Of a stretch of 64,000 nucleotides of DNA, positions 7,464 through 16,167 are shown piece after piece. This DNA is from Acidobacteriaceae bacterium (GTDB lineage Bacteria; Acidobacteriota; Terriglobia; Terriglobales; Acidobacteriaceae): positions 36,939-100,938 of the forward strand of contig JANXYB010000013.1 in NCBI GenBank assembly GCA_025350325.1, given 5' to 3'. A program made the translations under genes and the position numbers. Below the pieces are notes generated by a model. The model was given only the letters and a program-made list of their open reading frames with translations. It made no database searches and had not been told where the DNA came from. The stretch's first letter is position 1. The number at the start of each line of letters is the position of its first letter.

Positions 7464-9578
7464 TCAGCGCTTCTTGCTTGGTTTTCCGCTCGTCTTTTTT
7501 GCAGCAGATTTGACCGGTTTCGCTGGCGCATGCGGCTTCGCGGGCGGATGCGACTTCGCACCTTTGGCTCGAAGAGCCAGCTTTTTCGGCGCTGGAGCTG
7601 CCTTGGTCTTGACCACCGGTTTCGGATGCGCCTTCACAACTCCCTTTACCTGTACCTTGGGCGCAGGTTTTGCCGGACCTTTAACCGTATGATTGCTCGG
7701 CGTGGACTTCGCTGAATGAGACTTTCCCATTGGAGCCGGCTTGTGCGCGGCGCTCGGAGCCTTAGCCGTTGCCGCCGAGCCTGATTTGTTCGCGACCGTA
7801 GTAGCCTTTACCGCCGCCGGTGCTGCCTTGAGACTTGCGGGTTTGGGCGCAGGTTTGACTTCCGCCTTAGCAATCGGCTCGGGCTTTCCTTTCGCGATTG
7901 CAGCGGGCGCAGGCTTCGATTCGGCCATAACTTTCTCGGCCTTGGCTGACTTTGCACTAGGCGTCTTTTGACCTACTGACTTTGCTTCGCCAACCTCAGC
8001 CTCCGCTTTGCCAGGTTTCGCCGCGATAGGCTGCTTGCCGGGACGCTTGGGCGGTTCCGGCTCGTCGTCCTCAGAATCTTCTTCATCCGACTCGCTTTCG
8101 TCGGCGGGATCGGGTTCAAGATCGATTTTTGGAATGCTCAGGCCAAGGTCGGCTTCTTCATCGTCGCCGCCGACATCGTTTACATCCTCGTCCTCGTCAT
8201 CGCCGTCTTCAGAATCCTCATCGTCGTCAAAGGACTTCTCTTTGATCTTCGGCTCAGCGCCGCGTTTGGCGCGAGTTCGTTTGATGGTGACCTGTGGTGG
8301 CGGAGCGGGTGGAGAAAACGGCTCAAGAAATGCCTTGATTTCTTCCGGCGTGGTAAGCCGCCCATCGATCAATTCGAGGAAAACCTTGCGCACGATTTCG
8401 TTGTAGGTGGCAAGTTCAGGAGTTATGCGCATTTCCTGCATCAGCGTGTGCGGAATGCGCTGACGCGACTCCGGCCACGTTTTCACAAAGAGCTCGAATC
8501 GGTCTTTGACAGCCTGATCTTTGCTGGTGAAACCAAGCCATAGAACTGACTCTGGATCGTAGCTGGTAAAAATCTTGTAGCTGGTCGACGGTGTAGCGTT
8601 TTCCTTAGCCAGCAGAACCTTGGCAAATCCTGACGCCAGCGAGTCGAGCGAATTCCACTCCTCGACAAATCCGGGACGAAGCATCAGCTTTTTGAGAGCC
8701 GACAAATCTTTTGCTGCCAGCTTGGCCGTAAGCAATTGCATCTGCGCCGCTGACAGGTCTGGGTGCACACCCTGCATTTGCAGGCTTACTGACAATTCAT
8801 GCAGCGTCTTGAGCTTGTCTTCGTCAGCCTTGGCTGCGGTCCACGCTGGAAACAGCGCGTTCATCCAGCCCTCGGCTTCGAGCGCGCGTACAATCTTCAA
8901 TCCATCTTCCTCGTGGCCGATTTGCTCCAATTCCTGGCTACGAGCATGCATCGAAAGACTCTCAATAACCGATTCTGCCTTGGCATTCTCATAGCGGGTC
9001 AGGGTCTTCGGGTCGAGGTCCCAACCCAGGCGGGCCAGGTAGCGAGTTGCGCGAATGAGCAGCGTCGGCTCCTCAAGGAAGCCGTAATTCGACACCAGGC
9101 GCAGGGTGCGGGCCTCAATGTCCGCCGCCCCGTTCAGCGGATCCATCAACAGGCCAAACGATCCCTCGTTGAGCGAAATTGCCATCGCGTTGACGGTAAA
9201 GTCACGCCGCCGCAGGTCTTCTTGAATAGAAGCGGGATGAAAAACCGGTTTGCCGGGCTTGGGATATTCGCGGCGGTGAGCACTGATCAGATCGACGCGG
9301 ACGGTGCCAGGAAAGCAGAGATAAAGTGAGCGCGATGCCTCGTCCTCACCCCACACTTTGCCGCCCATCTTTTCGACGATCTTCTTTAGTTTTAGGGCGT
9401 TGCCGTGAACGGCGACCTCAAGGTCACGCACTGCCTGACCGCTGGTAAGGTCACGCACCGCGTCCCCGGTAAGAAACAGGAGCATGCTGCTTTCGCGAGC
9501 CGCATCACGTAGCTGATTAAGGGCATTGCGTTGATCAACCGACAGCCGGTGCTCAAGAAGGTAAATGTAATCGGGCAT
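7464..9578 (-). CDS. Poly(A) polymerase/CCA-type nucleotidyltransferase with a long disordered tail
   Basis: A 704-residue protein. Residues 1-420 are a class II nucleotidyltransferase head and neck as in PcnB and CCA-adding enzymes. The active-site region reads TGDAVRD (37-43), DLE (52-54) and RVDLIS (94-99), and RRRDFTVNAMA (123-133) is the conserved fingers motif. The usual GG is GD here, and the usual DxD is DxE. Residues 448-508 form a run of Asp/Glu, and 509-704 are Lys/Ala/Pro-rich like a histone H1 tail. The head probably adds nucleotides to RNA 3' ends. Whether it makes CCA or poly(A) cannot be told. It is transcribed divergently from the lpxD group. Confidence 0.82.
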   Translation of the reverse strand: MPDYIYLLEHRLSVDQRNALNQLRDAARESSMLLFLTGDAVRDLTSGQAVRDLEVAVHGNALKLKKIVEKMGGKVWGEDEASRSLYLCFPGTVRVDLISAHRREYPKPGKPVFHPASIQEDLRRRDFTVNAMAISLNEGSFGLLMDPLNGAADIEARTLRLVSNYGFLEEPTLLIRATRYLARLGWDLDPKTLTRYENAKAESVIESLSMHARSQELEQIGHEEDGLKIVRALEAEGWMNALFPAWTAAKADEDKLKTLHELSVSLQMQGVHPDLSAAQMQLLTAKLAAKDLSALKKLMLRPGFVEEWNSLDSLASGFAKVLLAKENATPSTSYKIFTSYDPESVLWLGFTSKDQAVKDRFELFVKTWPESRQRIPHTLMQEMRITPELATYNEIVRKVFLELIDGRLTTPEEIKAFLEPFSPPAPPPQVTIKRTRAKRGAEPKIKEKSFDDDEDSEDGDDEDEDVNDVGGDDEEADLGLSIPKIDLEPDPADESESDEEDSEDDEPEPPKRPGKQPIAAKPGKAEAEVGEAKSVGQKTPSAKSAKAEKVMAESKPAPAAIAKGKPEPIAKAEVKPAPKPASLKAAPAAVKATTVANKSGSAATAKAPSAAHKPAPMGKSHSAKSTPSNHTVKGPAKPAPKVQVKGVVKAHPKPVVKTKAAPAPKKLALRAKGAKSHPPAKPHAPAKPVKSAAKKTSGKPSKKR

Positions 9579-9765
9579 TCCGTCCCTGCTCCCACGATGC
9601 CTGCCTCTGCCAAGTACCTGATGGTGTTAAGCTTACAGCGCACCATGGTTGAGGTTGCAAAGGGTACCTTAACACAATCGAGGCCCGTTGACTAGTGCAA
9701 ATAGCACTGACTTTGCGACTTTCGGGGTATGCATCGCACGTGCTCCATGCGACAATCCAGAGCTA

Positions 9766-10293
9766 ATGGCCTTTCTGCGTAAGCTGGTGATAGTGCGGAA
9801 GTTCTCGCGAGACTGGGTAGCGGGATATGCCGGGGCAAGCTTTGGCCAGGATTGCCCACAACTTGAGCTGCTCGACCTCACCGGAAAAGTGCTCACCATC
9901 CCCTGGGAATCCGTGAAATGGGTATGCTACATCCGCGACTTTCCCGCCTCCGCGATGGACCACGCCAACCCCGAACGCCTTTTGCATAAAAGATTCGCCG
10001 TACGGCCACGGGTTGCCGGATTGTGGCTGCACATGACTCTCACCGACGGCGATGAACTTGAGGGGTTGGCGGCAAACGACCGTTCGTTGATCGAGGGGGC
10101 AGGGATCATGCTCACGCCTCCCGATACCCGCTCCAACACCCAGCGGATATATGTGCCCCGTCAGTCCATCCAAACACTCGAGATTGTGAGTCTGATTGGT
10201 TCCGCTGGTAGAAAAAAGAAAGTTGAAACCGCGCCTATGGAAACTCAGCCCGACCTTTTCGCCGATCAGGGTCAGGCCGACCACCCTGAGTGA
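9766..10293 (+). CDS. Uncharacterised conserved-looking protein upstream of lpxD
   Basis: A protein of about 175 residues that I cannot assign. The body has two similar-sized beta-rich parts: one around LLDLTGKVLTIPWESVKWVCYIRD and one around LHMTLTDGDELEGLAAND ending in RIYVPRQSIQTLEIV. This suggests small beta-barrel (Sm- or PilZ-like) modules, but that is a guess. The C-terminal tail is hydrophilic with a KKK. The ATG at 9766 is preferred to a TTG 26 codons upstream, whose added residues look non-native; the ribosome site is weak in both cases. It lies 41 bases ahead of lpxD on the same strand, so the two are probably co-transcribed. Confidence 0.65.
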   Translation: MAFLRKLVIVRKFSRDWVAGYAGASFGQDCPQLELLDLTGKVLTIPWESVKWVCYIRDFPASAMDHANPERLLHKRFAVRPRVAGLWLHMTLTDGDELEGLAANDRSLIEGAGIMLTPPDTRSNTQRIYVPRQSIQTLEIVSLIGSAGRKKKVETAPMETQPDLFADQGQADHPE

Positions 10294-10334
10294 GCGGCCG
10301 GTCTATCCGAGCGGCTTCCGGTACAATCCTTGCG

Positions 10335-11408
10335 ATGAAACTTGGTGAATTGGCGGCACGCCTGGGTGCAGAACTGCGCGGCGACCCTGACCTTGAAATC
10401 ACGGGGGTTAAAGGAATCGAGGAAGCCGGTCCGACGGAGATCACCTTCGTAGCCAATCCCAAATATGGCGGCCTGGCCAGAAAAACCAAAGCTGCGGCAG
10501 TGCTCGTCGAGCCGGGATTCCCCGACATTCAGCCAGCAACCCTTCGCATCAAAAATCCATACTTCGCTTTTTCGCGCGCTCTCGGCTTTTTTTATCAGCC
10601 GCCCGTCTACGCGCCCCAGATCCACTCTACCGCCGTCATCGATCCGTCAGCGCAGATTGGGGCTGGCGCGCACATTGGAGCCTATGTCGTAATCGGCAAA
10701 GGTGTGCGGATCGGCGACCATGCCACGTTGCTGCCTCACGTCGTGATCTATCAGGATGTGCAGGCTGGCAGTCATTTATTTGTCCATGCCCACGCTGTGA
10801 TTCGCGAAGGCTGCATTCTTGGCGATCATGTGACACTTGAGAACGGCGTAATCGTTGGTGCGGACGGCTTCGGATTTGCCAAAAATGATCTCGGTCAGTG
10901 GGAGAAGATTCCCCAGTCCGGCCCCGTGCGCATCGGCAACCGTGTGGACGTGCAGGCCAACGCTTGCATCGACCGCGCAACTGTAGGCGCGACGGAAGTT
11001 GGAGACGGAAGCAAAGTCGACAACCTGGTCCAGATCGGACATGGCTCGCGCGTTGGCCGCGACACCCTCGTCTGCGCCCAGACTGGCCTCGCTGGTTCGT
11101 CGATCATCGGCAACAACGTAATCCTTGCCGGGCAGGCTGGAGTGGCCGGTCACTGCAGCGTGGGGGACGGGGTCATTCTCACGGCTCAATCGGCGGTCTC
11201 TCATAATGTTCCGGCCGGCAAAATGATTTCCGGGTCGCCGGGATTTGATAACCGCTTGTGGTTGCGCGCCGTCACTATCTTTCAGCGGCTTCCGGAAATG
11301 CTCAAGCGCCTTGATCGCGTTGAGAAGAAGCTAGCCGCGCAAACTCCGGCCTCGGAGAATCAAGTCCTGGTCCCGGCGAGTGAAGAAGAGCGCGGGGACA
11401 GCGCATGA
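10335..11408 (+). CDS. lpxD: UDP-3-O-acylglucosamine N-acyltransferase LpxD
   Basis: LpxD adds the N-linked hydroxyacyl chain to UDP-3-O-acylglucosamine from acyl-ACP, the third step of lipid A synthesis, in the cytoplasm. The 357-residue protein has the N-terminal uridine-binding domain (MKLGELAARLGAELRGDPD..., ITGVKGIEEA) followed by many left-handed beta-helix hexapeptides such as IGAGAHIGAYVVIG. The motif GADGFGFA is typical of LpxD, and the C-terminal helix (RLPEMLKRLDRVEKKL) is also as expected. The length fits the family. The ATG at 10335 matches the family N-terminus. Its stop codon overlaps the start of the next gene. Confidence 0.96.
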   Translation: MKLGELAARLGAELRGDPDLEITGVKGIEEAGPTEITFVANPKYGGLARKTKAAAVLVEPGFPDIQPATLRIKNPYFAFSRALGFFYQPPVYAPQIHSTAVIDPSAQIGAGAHIGAYVVIGKGVRIGDHATLLPHVVIYQDVQAGSHLFVHAHAVIREGCILGDHVTLENGVIVGADGFGFAKNDLGQWEKIPQSGPVRIGNRVDVQANACIDRATVGATEVGDGSKVDNLVQIGHGSRVGRDTLVCAQTGLAGSSIIGNNVILAGQAGVAGHCSVGDGVILTAQSAVSHNVPAGKMISGSPGFDNRLWLRAVTIFQRLPEMLKRLDRVEKKLAAQTPASENQVLVPASEEERGDSA

Positions 11409-11791
11409 AGACCCATCTCGCGCGTTCGATCTTTCTCTCGACTCTCATCCCTTTGATTTTGTACTCAACTCTTATTCTCTGCGCCGGGTGCCACTCATAC
11501 CACATTGAAGCTACGGTGCAAAACCACACCGGCCAGCCGATTACTCTGCTTGAGGTGGCCTATCCCAGTGCCAGTTTCGGCGCCAACAGCCTGGCAACGA
11601 ATGCATCCTTTCACTACCGCTTTCAAGTGCGCGGCAATGGCCCTTTGTCGGTGCAGTACACCGCAGGTAACGGGCACCAGGTGCAGATCAACGGCCCCCA
11701 ATTTTATGAGCGCCAGCAAGGGGCTCTCGACATCGTGTTACTGCCCGACGGCAAGGCAGAATTCCACCCTCACCTGAGCGATGCCCACTGA
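11405..11791 (+). CDS. Small lipoprotein
   Basis: A 128-residue protein with an N-terminal hydrophobic stretch ending in a lipobox (LCAG before Cys about residue 29), so it is probably a lipid-anchored envelope protein. The mature part is beta-rich (EATVQNHTGQPITLLEVAYP, ALDIVLLPDGKAEFHPH) and resembles small immunoglobulin-like folds, though I do not recognise a family. Its ATG overlaps the lpxD stop as ATGA, which indicates translational coupling and one transcript with lpxD. The function is unknown. Confidence 0.75.
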   Translation: MKTHLARSIFLSTLIPLILYSTLILCAGCHSYHIEATVQNHTGQPITLLEVAYPSASFGANSLATNASFHYRFQVRGNGPLSVQYTAGNGHQVQINGPQFYERQQGALDIVLLPDGKAEFHPHLSDAH

Positions 11792-11892
11792 CACCCCCCT
11801 CTAATCGAGCCAATTTAAGCACTCTCTTCACGGTCAATTTGAAACGGCATGGCTTTCAGCCGCGCCAGCTCGCCGTTCGAATCAACCAGATC

Positions 11893-12139
11893 CCATTTGC
11901 AGACTATTTGCCCGCAATCACTATCCTTAATTGTGAGGCGATATGAGTCGACACAAAACAGACGCCGAAGATTTATGGCTAATAACACAAACCATCGATC
12001 TTTGCGCAGACTTACGGTAACCCCTTTGTGCAGAGGACTCTGCGGCGAACTCTTTTGATTAGACGACTTTACAACTTGAGGCTAACCGCAACCATCTCGA
12101 AACAAATGACTTCCATCCAGAGTACGGGTGGGGGTGGGC
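11893..12139 (+). repeat. Dispersed non-coding element, copy 1
   Basis: About 247 bases that match, block by block, the reverse complement of 34457-34723. Shared blocks include TATCCTTAATTGTGA (11922-11936), CTTTGCGCAGAC (12000-12011), the hairpin GCAGAG-GA-CTCTGC (12030-12043), TTAGACGACTTTACA, GAGGCTAACCGCAAC, and the end CCAGAGTACGGGTGGGGGTG. Spacers between blocks differ and contain indels that are not multiples of three, and no ORF is shared, so it is non-coding. It lies about 320 bases upstream of the GH3 gene in the same direction. It could be a small RNA, a leader, or an old non-autonomous mobile element. The boundaries are approximate. Confidence 0.75.
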
Positions 12140-12456
12140 ACCGGATACAGCCGAGCATTTGATATAGAGGTCGATCATGTCGCCGGGGTGGTCGCGCTCA
12201 TCGCGGATCACAGGGGGCGGCGGATCGCCGACGGGAGCCCGGAGCGACGCAATCCCGGCCGACTTACAAAGGTGCGAGACGATGACTTTACCCTGACCAG
12301 CGCGATCCCACCCGCATGCTTTACACTTGCATGCCGTTGGCGCACATCGGTCAAGTCAAACGCTTAACTGGTCGCCCTGCGCCCGCTCGCGGATCGGATT
12401 GGCCCATGCGCCAATCCGCCGACGCACTTATTCCAACGCCTAGGGGACCTGACGCA
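12140..12456. other. Leader region of the GH3 gene
   Basis: About 317 bases with no credible gene. It includes a short inverted repeat, GGATTGGC against GCCAATCC (about 12397-12417), and a good ribosome site AGGGGA at 12442-12447. A frame joined to the GH3 gene is open here, but its residues do not look like a signal peptide. Confidence 0.4.
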
Positions 12457-15171
12457 ATGCCATTGAAGTCACAAAACAAATTGAAAAAACTTCGCGCGGC
12501 ACATCGAGTCGTGCTCGCAACCGTATCTCTCGTGCTCGGCGCAGCCAGTGCGCTCACACAAACCGTGCCGTTGATCACCGTTCAATCCCGGGTCGACAAG
12601 CTACTCAGCCAGATGACCCTGGAGGAAAAGCTCAAGCTGATTCACGGCACCCAGGAAGACCCCGCCGTTTATCAAGGTCAAGCCGGCTACCTCGGTGGCG
12701 TTCCGCGTCTCGGCATTCCGGGTCTGCGCTATGCCGACGGGCCGCCCGGGGTGCTTACACGCCATCCATCCCAGGGCGAAACCGCAACCATGGGTGTCGC
12801 CGCCACATTCAGCGTTAAAGATGCTGCAGACAACGGCATCGTCATCGGTCGCGAGGCCCGATCCCTGGGAATTGATGTTGCGCTGCAGCCATTCGTCAAC
12901 ATCGACCGCGACCTCGAGTTCGGGCGCGGCTATAACACCTTTGGCGAAGATCCATTCCTCACCAGCCAGATCGGCGCTGCTGAGATCAAGGGCATCCAAT
13001 CGCAGCACGTCATGGCTCAGGTCAAGCATTACGTCGCCTACGACTCCAATAGTGGAAACATTTTCGTCGACGAACAGACCCTGCACGAGGTCTACGTTGC
13101 GCCCTTCGATGCCGCCATCAAGGCCGGCGTGTCGTCCATCATGTGTTCCTATAATCGCGTCAACGGCACCTTCGCCTGCGGCAACAAAGACACGCTCACC
13201 GGCATTCTTCGCGACCAGATTGGATTCAAAGGCTTCGTCACTTCTGATTGGGGCGCGGTCCATGCCGTCGACTTCATCAACGCCGGCCTCGATATGGAAA
13301 TGCCCGGCGAGCCCGACCCCAAGGCTGGCGGCTTCTCCCTTCCATCCTTCTTCGATGCGAAGCCTTCCCCGCCACCGCCAGCGCCCCACGCTATGGACGA
13401 CGCAATGGGCATGTTTGGCGGACACATTCCCGAGGAACCCAACCCGAAACGCGAAGGCGGCGGCGATTTCGGCCTCAAACTCGATCAGAAAAAAATGACG
13501 GAAGCCCTCAAAGACGGCACGGTCGCTGAGGCTGCCATTACCCGCGCTGCCGGCCGCGTGCTCTACGAGATCATTGAATTCGGCTACATGAACGGGAAAC
13601 AGAAACACGAATTCACCAAACAGGCCATTGAAGACAACGCCAAGATCATCGAGAAGACCGGCGAAGACGCAGCCGTCCTTCTCAAGAACGAAGGCGCCAC
13701 TCTGCCTCTGAAATCTGCTGAATTAGACTCCGTCGTGTTCATTGGCCCCACTGCCGCGCAAGTCGACTCCATTGGCATCAACGGCGAGCGCTCCGTCGGC
13801 CTGCCAGAACGCCAGGTCGGTCCCCTCGATGCGATCAAGAAAATCTCCGGCAATGCGAAAATTAAATTCGCAGTGAACGACGACATGACCGGATCGCCGG
13901 TCCCCGCCAGTGTGTTCACACACGACGGCAAGCCCGGCCTGGAGCGCACCGGCTCCGGCAATTCGAAGATCGACGCAGACCTGAACTTCACAGTTAAAGG
14001 CGGCAATGCCTTGCCTCCCAGTTCAACCGTCACGTGGAAAGGCACACTCACCCCGCCGCATGCCGGCACCTACTGGCTCTATCTTCAAGCCATGGGTACC
14101 AACGCGAACATCTCGCTCGATGGGAAGCGCCTCGCCGCCACCGGCGCATTTCAGGGCGGAGTGCACGGCGACATTCTCCAGGCGAACCAGGACAACGCCG
14201 TCCCCACGACTGATCATCTCGACAATGTACGTCGTGCCGTCGAACTCACAGCGGGTCCGCACACTATCGAAGTAAAAACAAGCACCGACACATCCAAATC
14301 GCCCGTACAGGTGCGCCTCAACTGGTACACACCCGAACAGCGCCAGTCGGACCATGAAGCCGCCATCGCTGCAGCGAAAGCCGCCAAAGTTGCCGTCGTA
14401 TTTCTCTGGACACGTCTCGAGCCCGTCTTCGGCCTGCCGGGCGAGCAGGACAAGCTTGTTGAAGAAATCGCCGCCGTCAATCCCAACACTGTAGTGGTAC
14501 TCAACACCAGTCAACCCGTCGCCCTTCCATGGGCCGACAAGGTCAAAGCCATTCTTGAGATGTGGTGGCCGGGCGATGAAGGCGGCTGGTCCACTGCAAA
14601 CCTGCTACTTGGCAAAACGAGTCCCGCGGGCCGTCTGCCAGTAACCTGGGGCAAGAGCCTGGGGGATTATCCTGCCACCGACCCAAAGCATCCCGAGCGC
14701 TCGCACCAAGGCGTCGATGGTAAAACCACGTACAGTGAAGGCGTGAACGTAGGCTATCGCTGGTTCGATAAAGAGAAGATTGAACCGCAATTCGCTTTCG
14801 GTCACGGCCTGAGCTACACCACCTTTGCCTACTCCAACCTGCAAGTCGCCAAAGCGGCGGATGGCGGCCTCGACATCAAGGTCACCATCAAAAACAGCGG
14901 CGGGATGGCATCCGATGAAGTGCCTCAGGTCTACCTTGGCGCGCCCAGTGAAGTACCTTCCGGCGTACAATTCCCGATTCGTTCGCTGGTCGCCTTCGAC
15001 CGCATTCATCTGGGCGCGGGTGAATCGAAAACCGTCGAGCTTCACGTCGCGCAGCGCCAATTGCAGTATTGGTCTACTGCCGACACAAAGTGGATCACAG
15101 CGGCAGGCAAGCGCACCGTGAGCGTAGGCGGATCGTCGCGTAACTTGCCTTTGGAACAATCTATCAACTAG
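12457..15171 (+). CDS. Secreted GH3 beta-glucosidase with PA14 domain
   Basis: A 904-residue glycoside hydrolase of family 3, which removes terminal beta-linked sugars from oligosaccharides outside the cytoplasm. A signal peptide (residues about 1-33) is followed by the N-terminal TIM barrel with RLGIPGLRYADGP and the nucleophile Asp264 in TSDWGAVH. A Pro-rich insert (about 288-348, with SPPPPAP and a GGG stretch) precedes the second catalytic domain. A PA14 domain follows at about 515-624, and a fibronectin-III-like domain at about 790-888 ends the protein. The ATG at 12457 has AGGGGA nine bases upstream and begins the signal peptide. It has its own terminator. Confidence 0.93.
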   Translation: MPLKSQNKLKKLRAAHRVVLATVSLVLGAASALTQTVPLITVQSRVDKLLSQMTLEEKLKLIHGTQEDPAVYQGQAGYLGGVPRLGIPGLRYADGPPGVLTRHPSQGETATMGVAATFSVKDAADNGIVIGREARSLGIDVALQPFVNIDRDLEFGRGYNTFGEDPFLTSQIGAAEIKGIQSQHVMAQVKHYVAYDSNSGNIFVDEQTLHEVYVAPFDAAIKAGVSSIMCSYNRVNGTFACGNKDTLTGILRDQIGFKGFVTSDWGAVHAVDFINAGLDMEMPGEPDPKAGGFSLPSFFDAKPSPPPPAPHAMDDAMGMFGGHIPEEPNPKREGGGDFGLKLDQKKMTEALKDGTVAEAAITRAAGRVLYEIIEFGYMNGKQKHEFTKQAIEDNAKIIEKTGEDAAVLLKNEGATLPLKSAELDSVVFIGPTAAQVDSIGINGERSVGLPERQVGPLDAIKKISGNAKIKFAVNDDMTGSPVPASVFTHDGKPGLERTGSGNSKIDADLNFTVKGGNALPPSSTVTWKGTLTPPHAGTYWLYLQAMGTNANISLDGKRLAATGAFQGGVHGDILQANQDNAVPTTDHLDNVRRAVELTAGPHTIEVKTSTDTSKSPVQVRLNWYTPEQRQSDHEAAIAAAKAAKVAVVFLWTRLEPVFGLPGEQDKLVEEIAAVNPNTVVVLNTSQPVALPWADKVKAILEMWWPGDEGGWSTANLLLGKTSPAGRLPVTWGKSLGDYPATDPKHPERSHQGVDGKTTYSEGVNVGYRWFDKEKIEPQFAFGHGLSYTTFAYSNLQVAKAADGGLDIKVTIKNSGGMASDEVPQVYLGAPSEVPSGVQFPIRSLVAFDRIHLGAGESKTVELHVAQRQLQYWSTADTKWITAAGKRTVSVGGSSRNLPLEQSIN

Positions 15172-15183
15172 AAGCCAAAACAA

Positions 15184-15219
15184 AAGGGCCTGGGCTCAAA
15201 GCATCGAGTCCAGGCCTTT
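15184..15219 (+). terminator. Strong terminator after the GH3 gene
   Basis: GGCCTGG (15187-15193) pairs with CCAGGCC (15210-15216), and the stem extends inward through CTC/GAG and outward through AA/TT. A short T-run (TTT) ends it. It starts 13 bases after the stop codon. Confidence 0.7.
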
Positions 15220-15380
15220 CCATTTCTGCATCTCAGTTCCAACGCGCCGCATCATTGGTCGCTAAAGCGCCCCCATTGCCGTTATCTCATGTGCGTGAAT
15301 GCCCATCTCCCTCGCGCCTCCGCGACGCATGATCTGCTTGCTTGCGTCTGCCTCTGCGCCGCGCCCATTACACTTCTCAC

Positions 15381-16004
15381 ATGGCCTTACGCCTCTATGC
15401 CGCAACCACCAGCGAGGGCAAGCTGCGCGATTTTCGCACCGCCGCACAAGCATTTTCTGTGGCTATCGATCCCTTGCCCGCCATCTCCACTATCCCTGCT
15501 CCTGAAGAAAACGGGCCCACCTTCGCCGCCAACGCCCAACTCAAGGGCGTCTACTACTCGCGCTTCGCTCCCGGCGAAATCGTATTAGCCGACGACTCTG
15601 GTCTTGAAGTAGACGCGCTTGACGGCGCCCCGGGCGTCCGCTCTGCGCGCTTCGCCGCTGACACGGGCCTGGTTGATTCCCCTGATGCCAACGACAATAC
15701 CGACATCTGGAACAACATGGTCTTGCTGCAGCGTCTTGCCAGTGTTCCCGCGCCGCGCCGCACCGCACGCTATCGCTGCGCTCTGGTAGCCGCCCGCGAC
15801 GGCCAGCCTCTCCACACCGCGGAGGGCTCCGTCGAAGGCCTGATCCTTGAGGCGCCTCGTGGTACCGGCGGTTTTGGCTACGATCCGCTCTTTTACCTGT
15901 CCGAGCTCAAGCGCACCATGGCAGAAATCGACCTCGAAACAAAACTCTCCCTCAGTCATCGCGGCCGCGCCTTGGCCGCGCTGCTTCATATCTTGAGATC
16001 CTGA
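15381..16004 (+). CDS. rdgB: dITP/XTP pyrophosphatase RdgB (Ham1 family)
   Basis: A 207-residue inosine-triphosphate pyrophosphatase that hydrolyses dITP, ITP and XTP to monophosphates, keeping deaminated purines out of DNA. The family motifs are present: ATTSEGKLRDF near the N-terminus (usual form T-x-N-x-G-K), ADDSGLEVDALDGAPGVRSARFA in the middle, GTGGFGYDPLF, and LSHRGRAL near the end. The ATG at 15381 gives the correct N-terminus; an upstream in-frame ATG at 15342 adds only non-family residues. There is no strong ribosome site. It is followed by the sdh operon promoter. Confidence 0.95.
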   Translation: MALRLYAATTSEGKLRDFRTAAQAFSVAIDPLPAISTIPAPEENGPTFAANAQLKGVYYSRFAPGEIVLADDSGLEVDALDGAPGVRSARFAADTGLVDSPDANDNTDIWNNMVLLQRLASVPAPRRTARYRCALVAARDGQPLHTAEGSVEGLILEAPRGTGGFGYDPLFYLSELKRTMAEIDLETKLSLSHRGRALAALLHILRS

Positions 16005-16055
16005 CTCACTGTTCCCGCCCACATTCATCGCATCGCAACACACCGCCCACTTGCC

Positions 16056-16085
16056 TTGACGGTCTTGCCAGCGGAGTCGAATAAT
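16056..16085 (+). promoter_or_regulatory. Predicted promoter of the sdh operon
   Basis: TTGACG at 16056-16061 and AATAAT at 16080-16085 are separated by 18 bases, a good match to a housekeeping sigma promoter. It lies about 80 bases ahead of sdhC, whose TGAGGAG ribosome site is at 16151-16157. Confidence 0.5.
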
Positions 16086-16167
16086 GCAATAGACACAATT
16101 CGCAAATTCTCTTCTTCGCTTCTCGCGAAGCCGCCTCAATCCAAAGCACTTGAGGAGTCAATCGAAC

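Noticed and set aside
12316..12456. 47-codon extension of the GH3 gene
   Set aside because: The start at 12457 has AGGGGA and begins a signal peptide; the extension would bury it.
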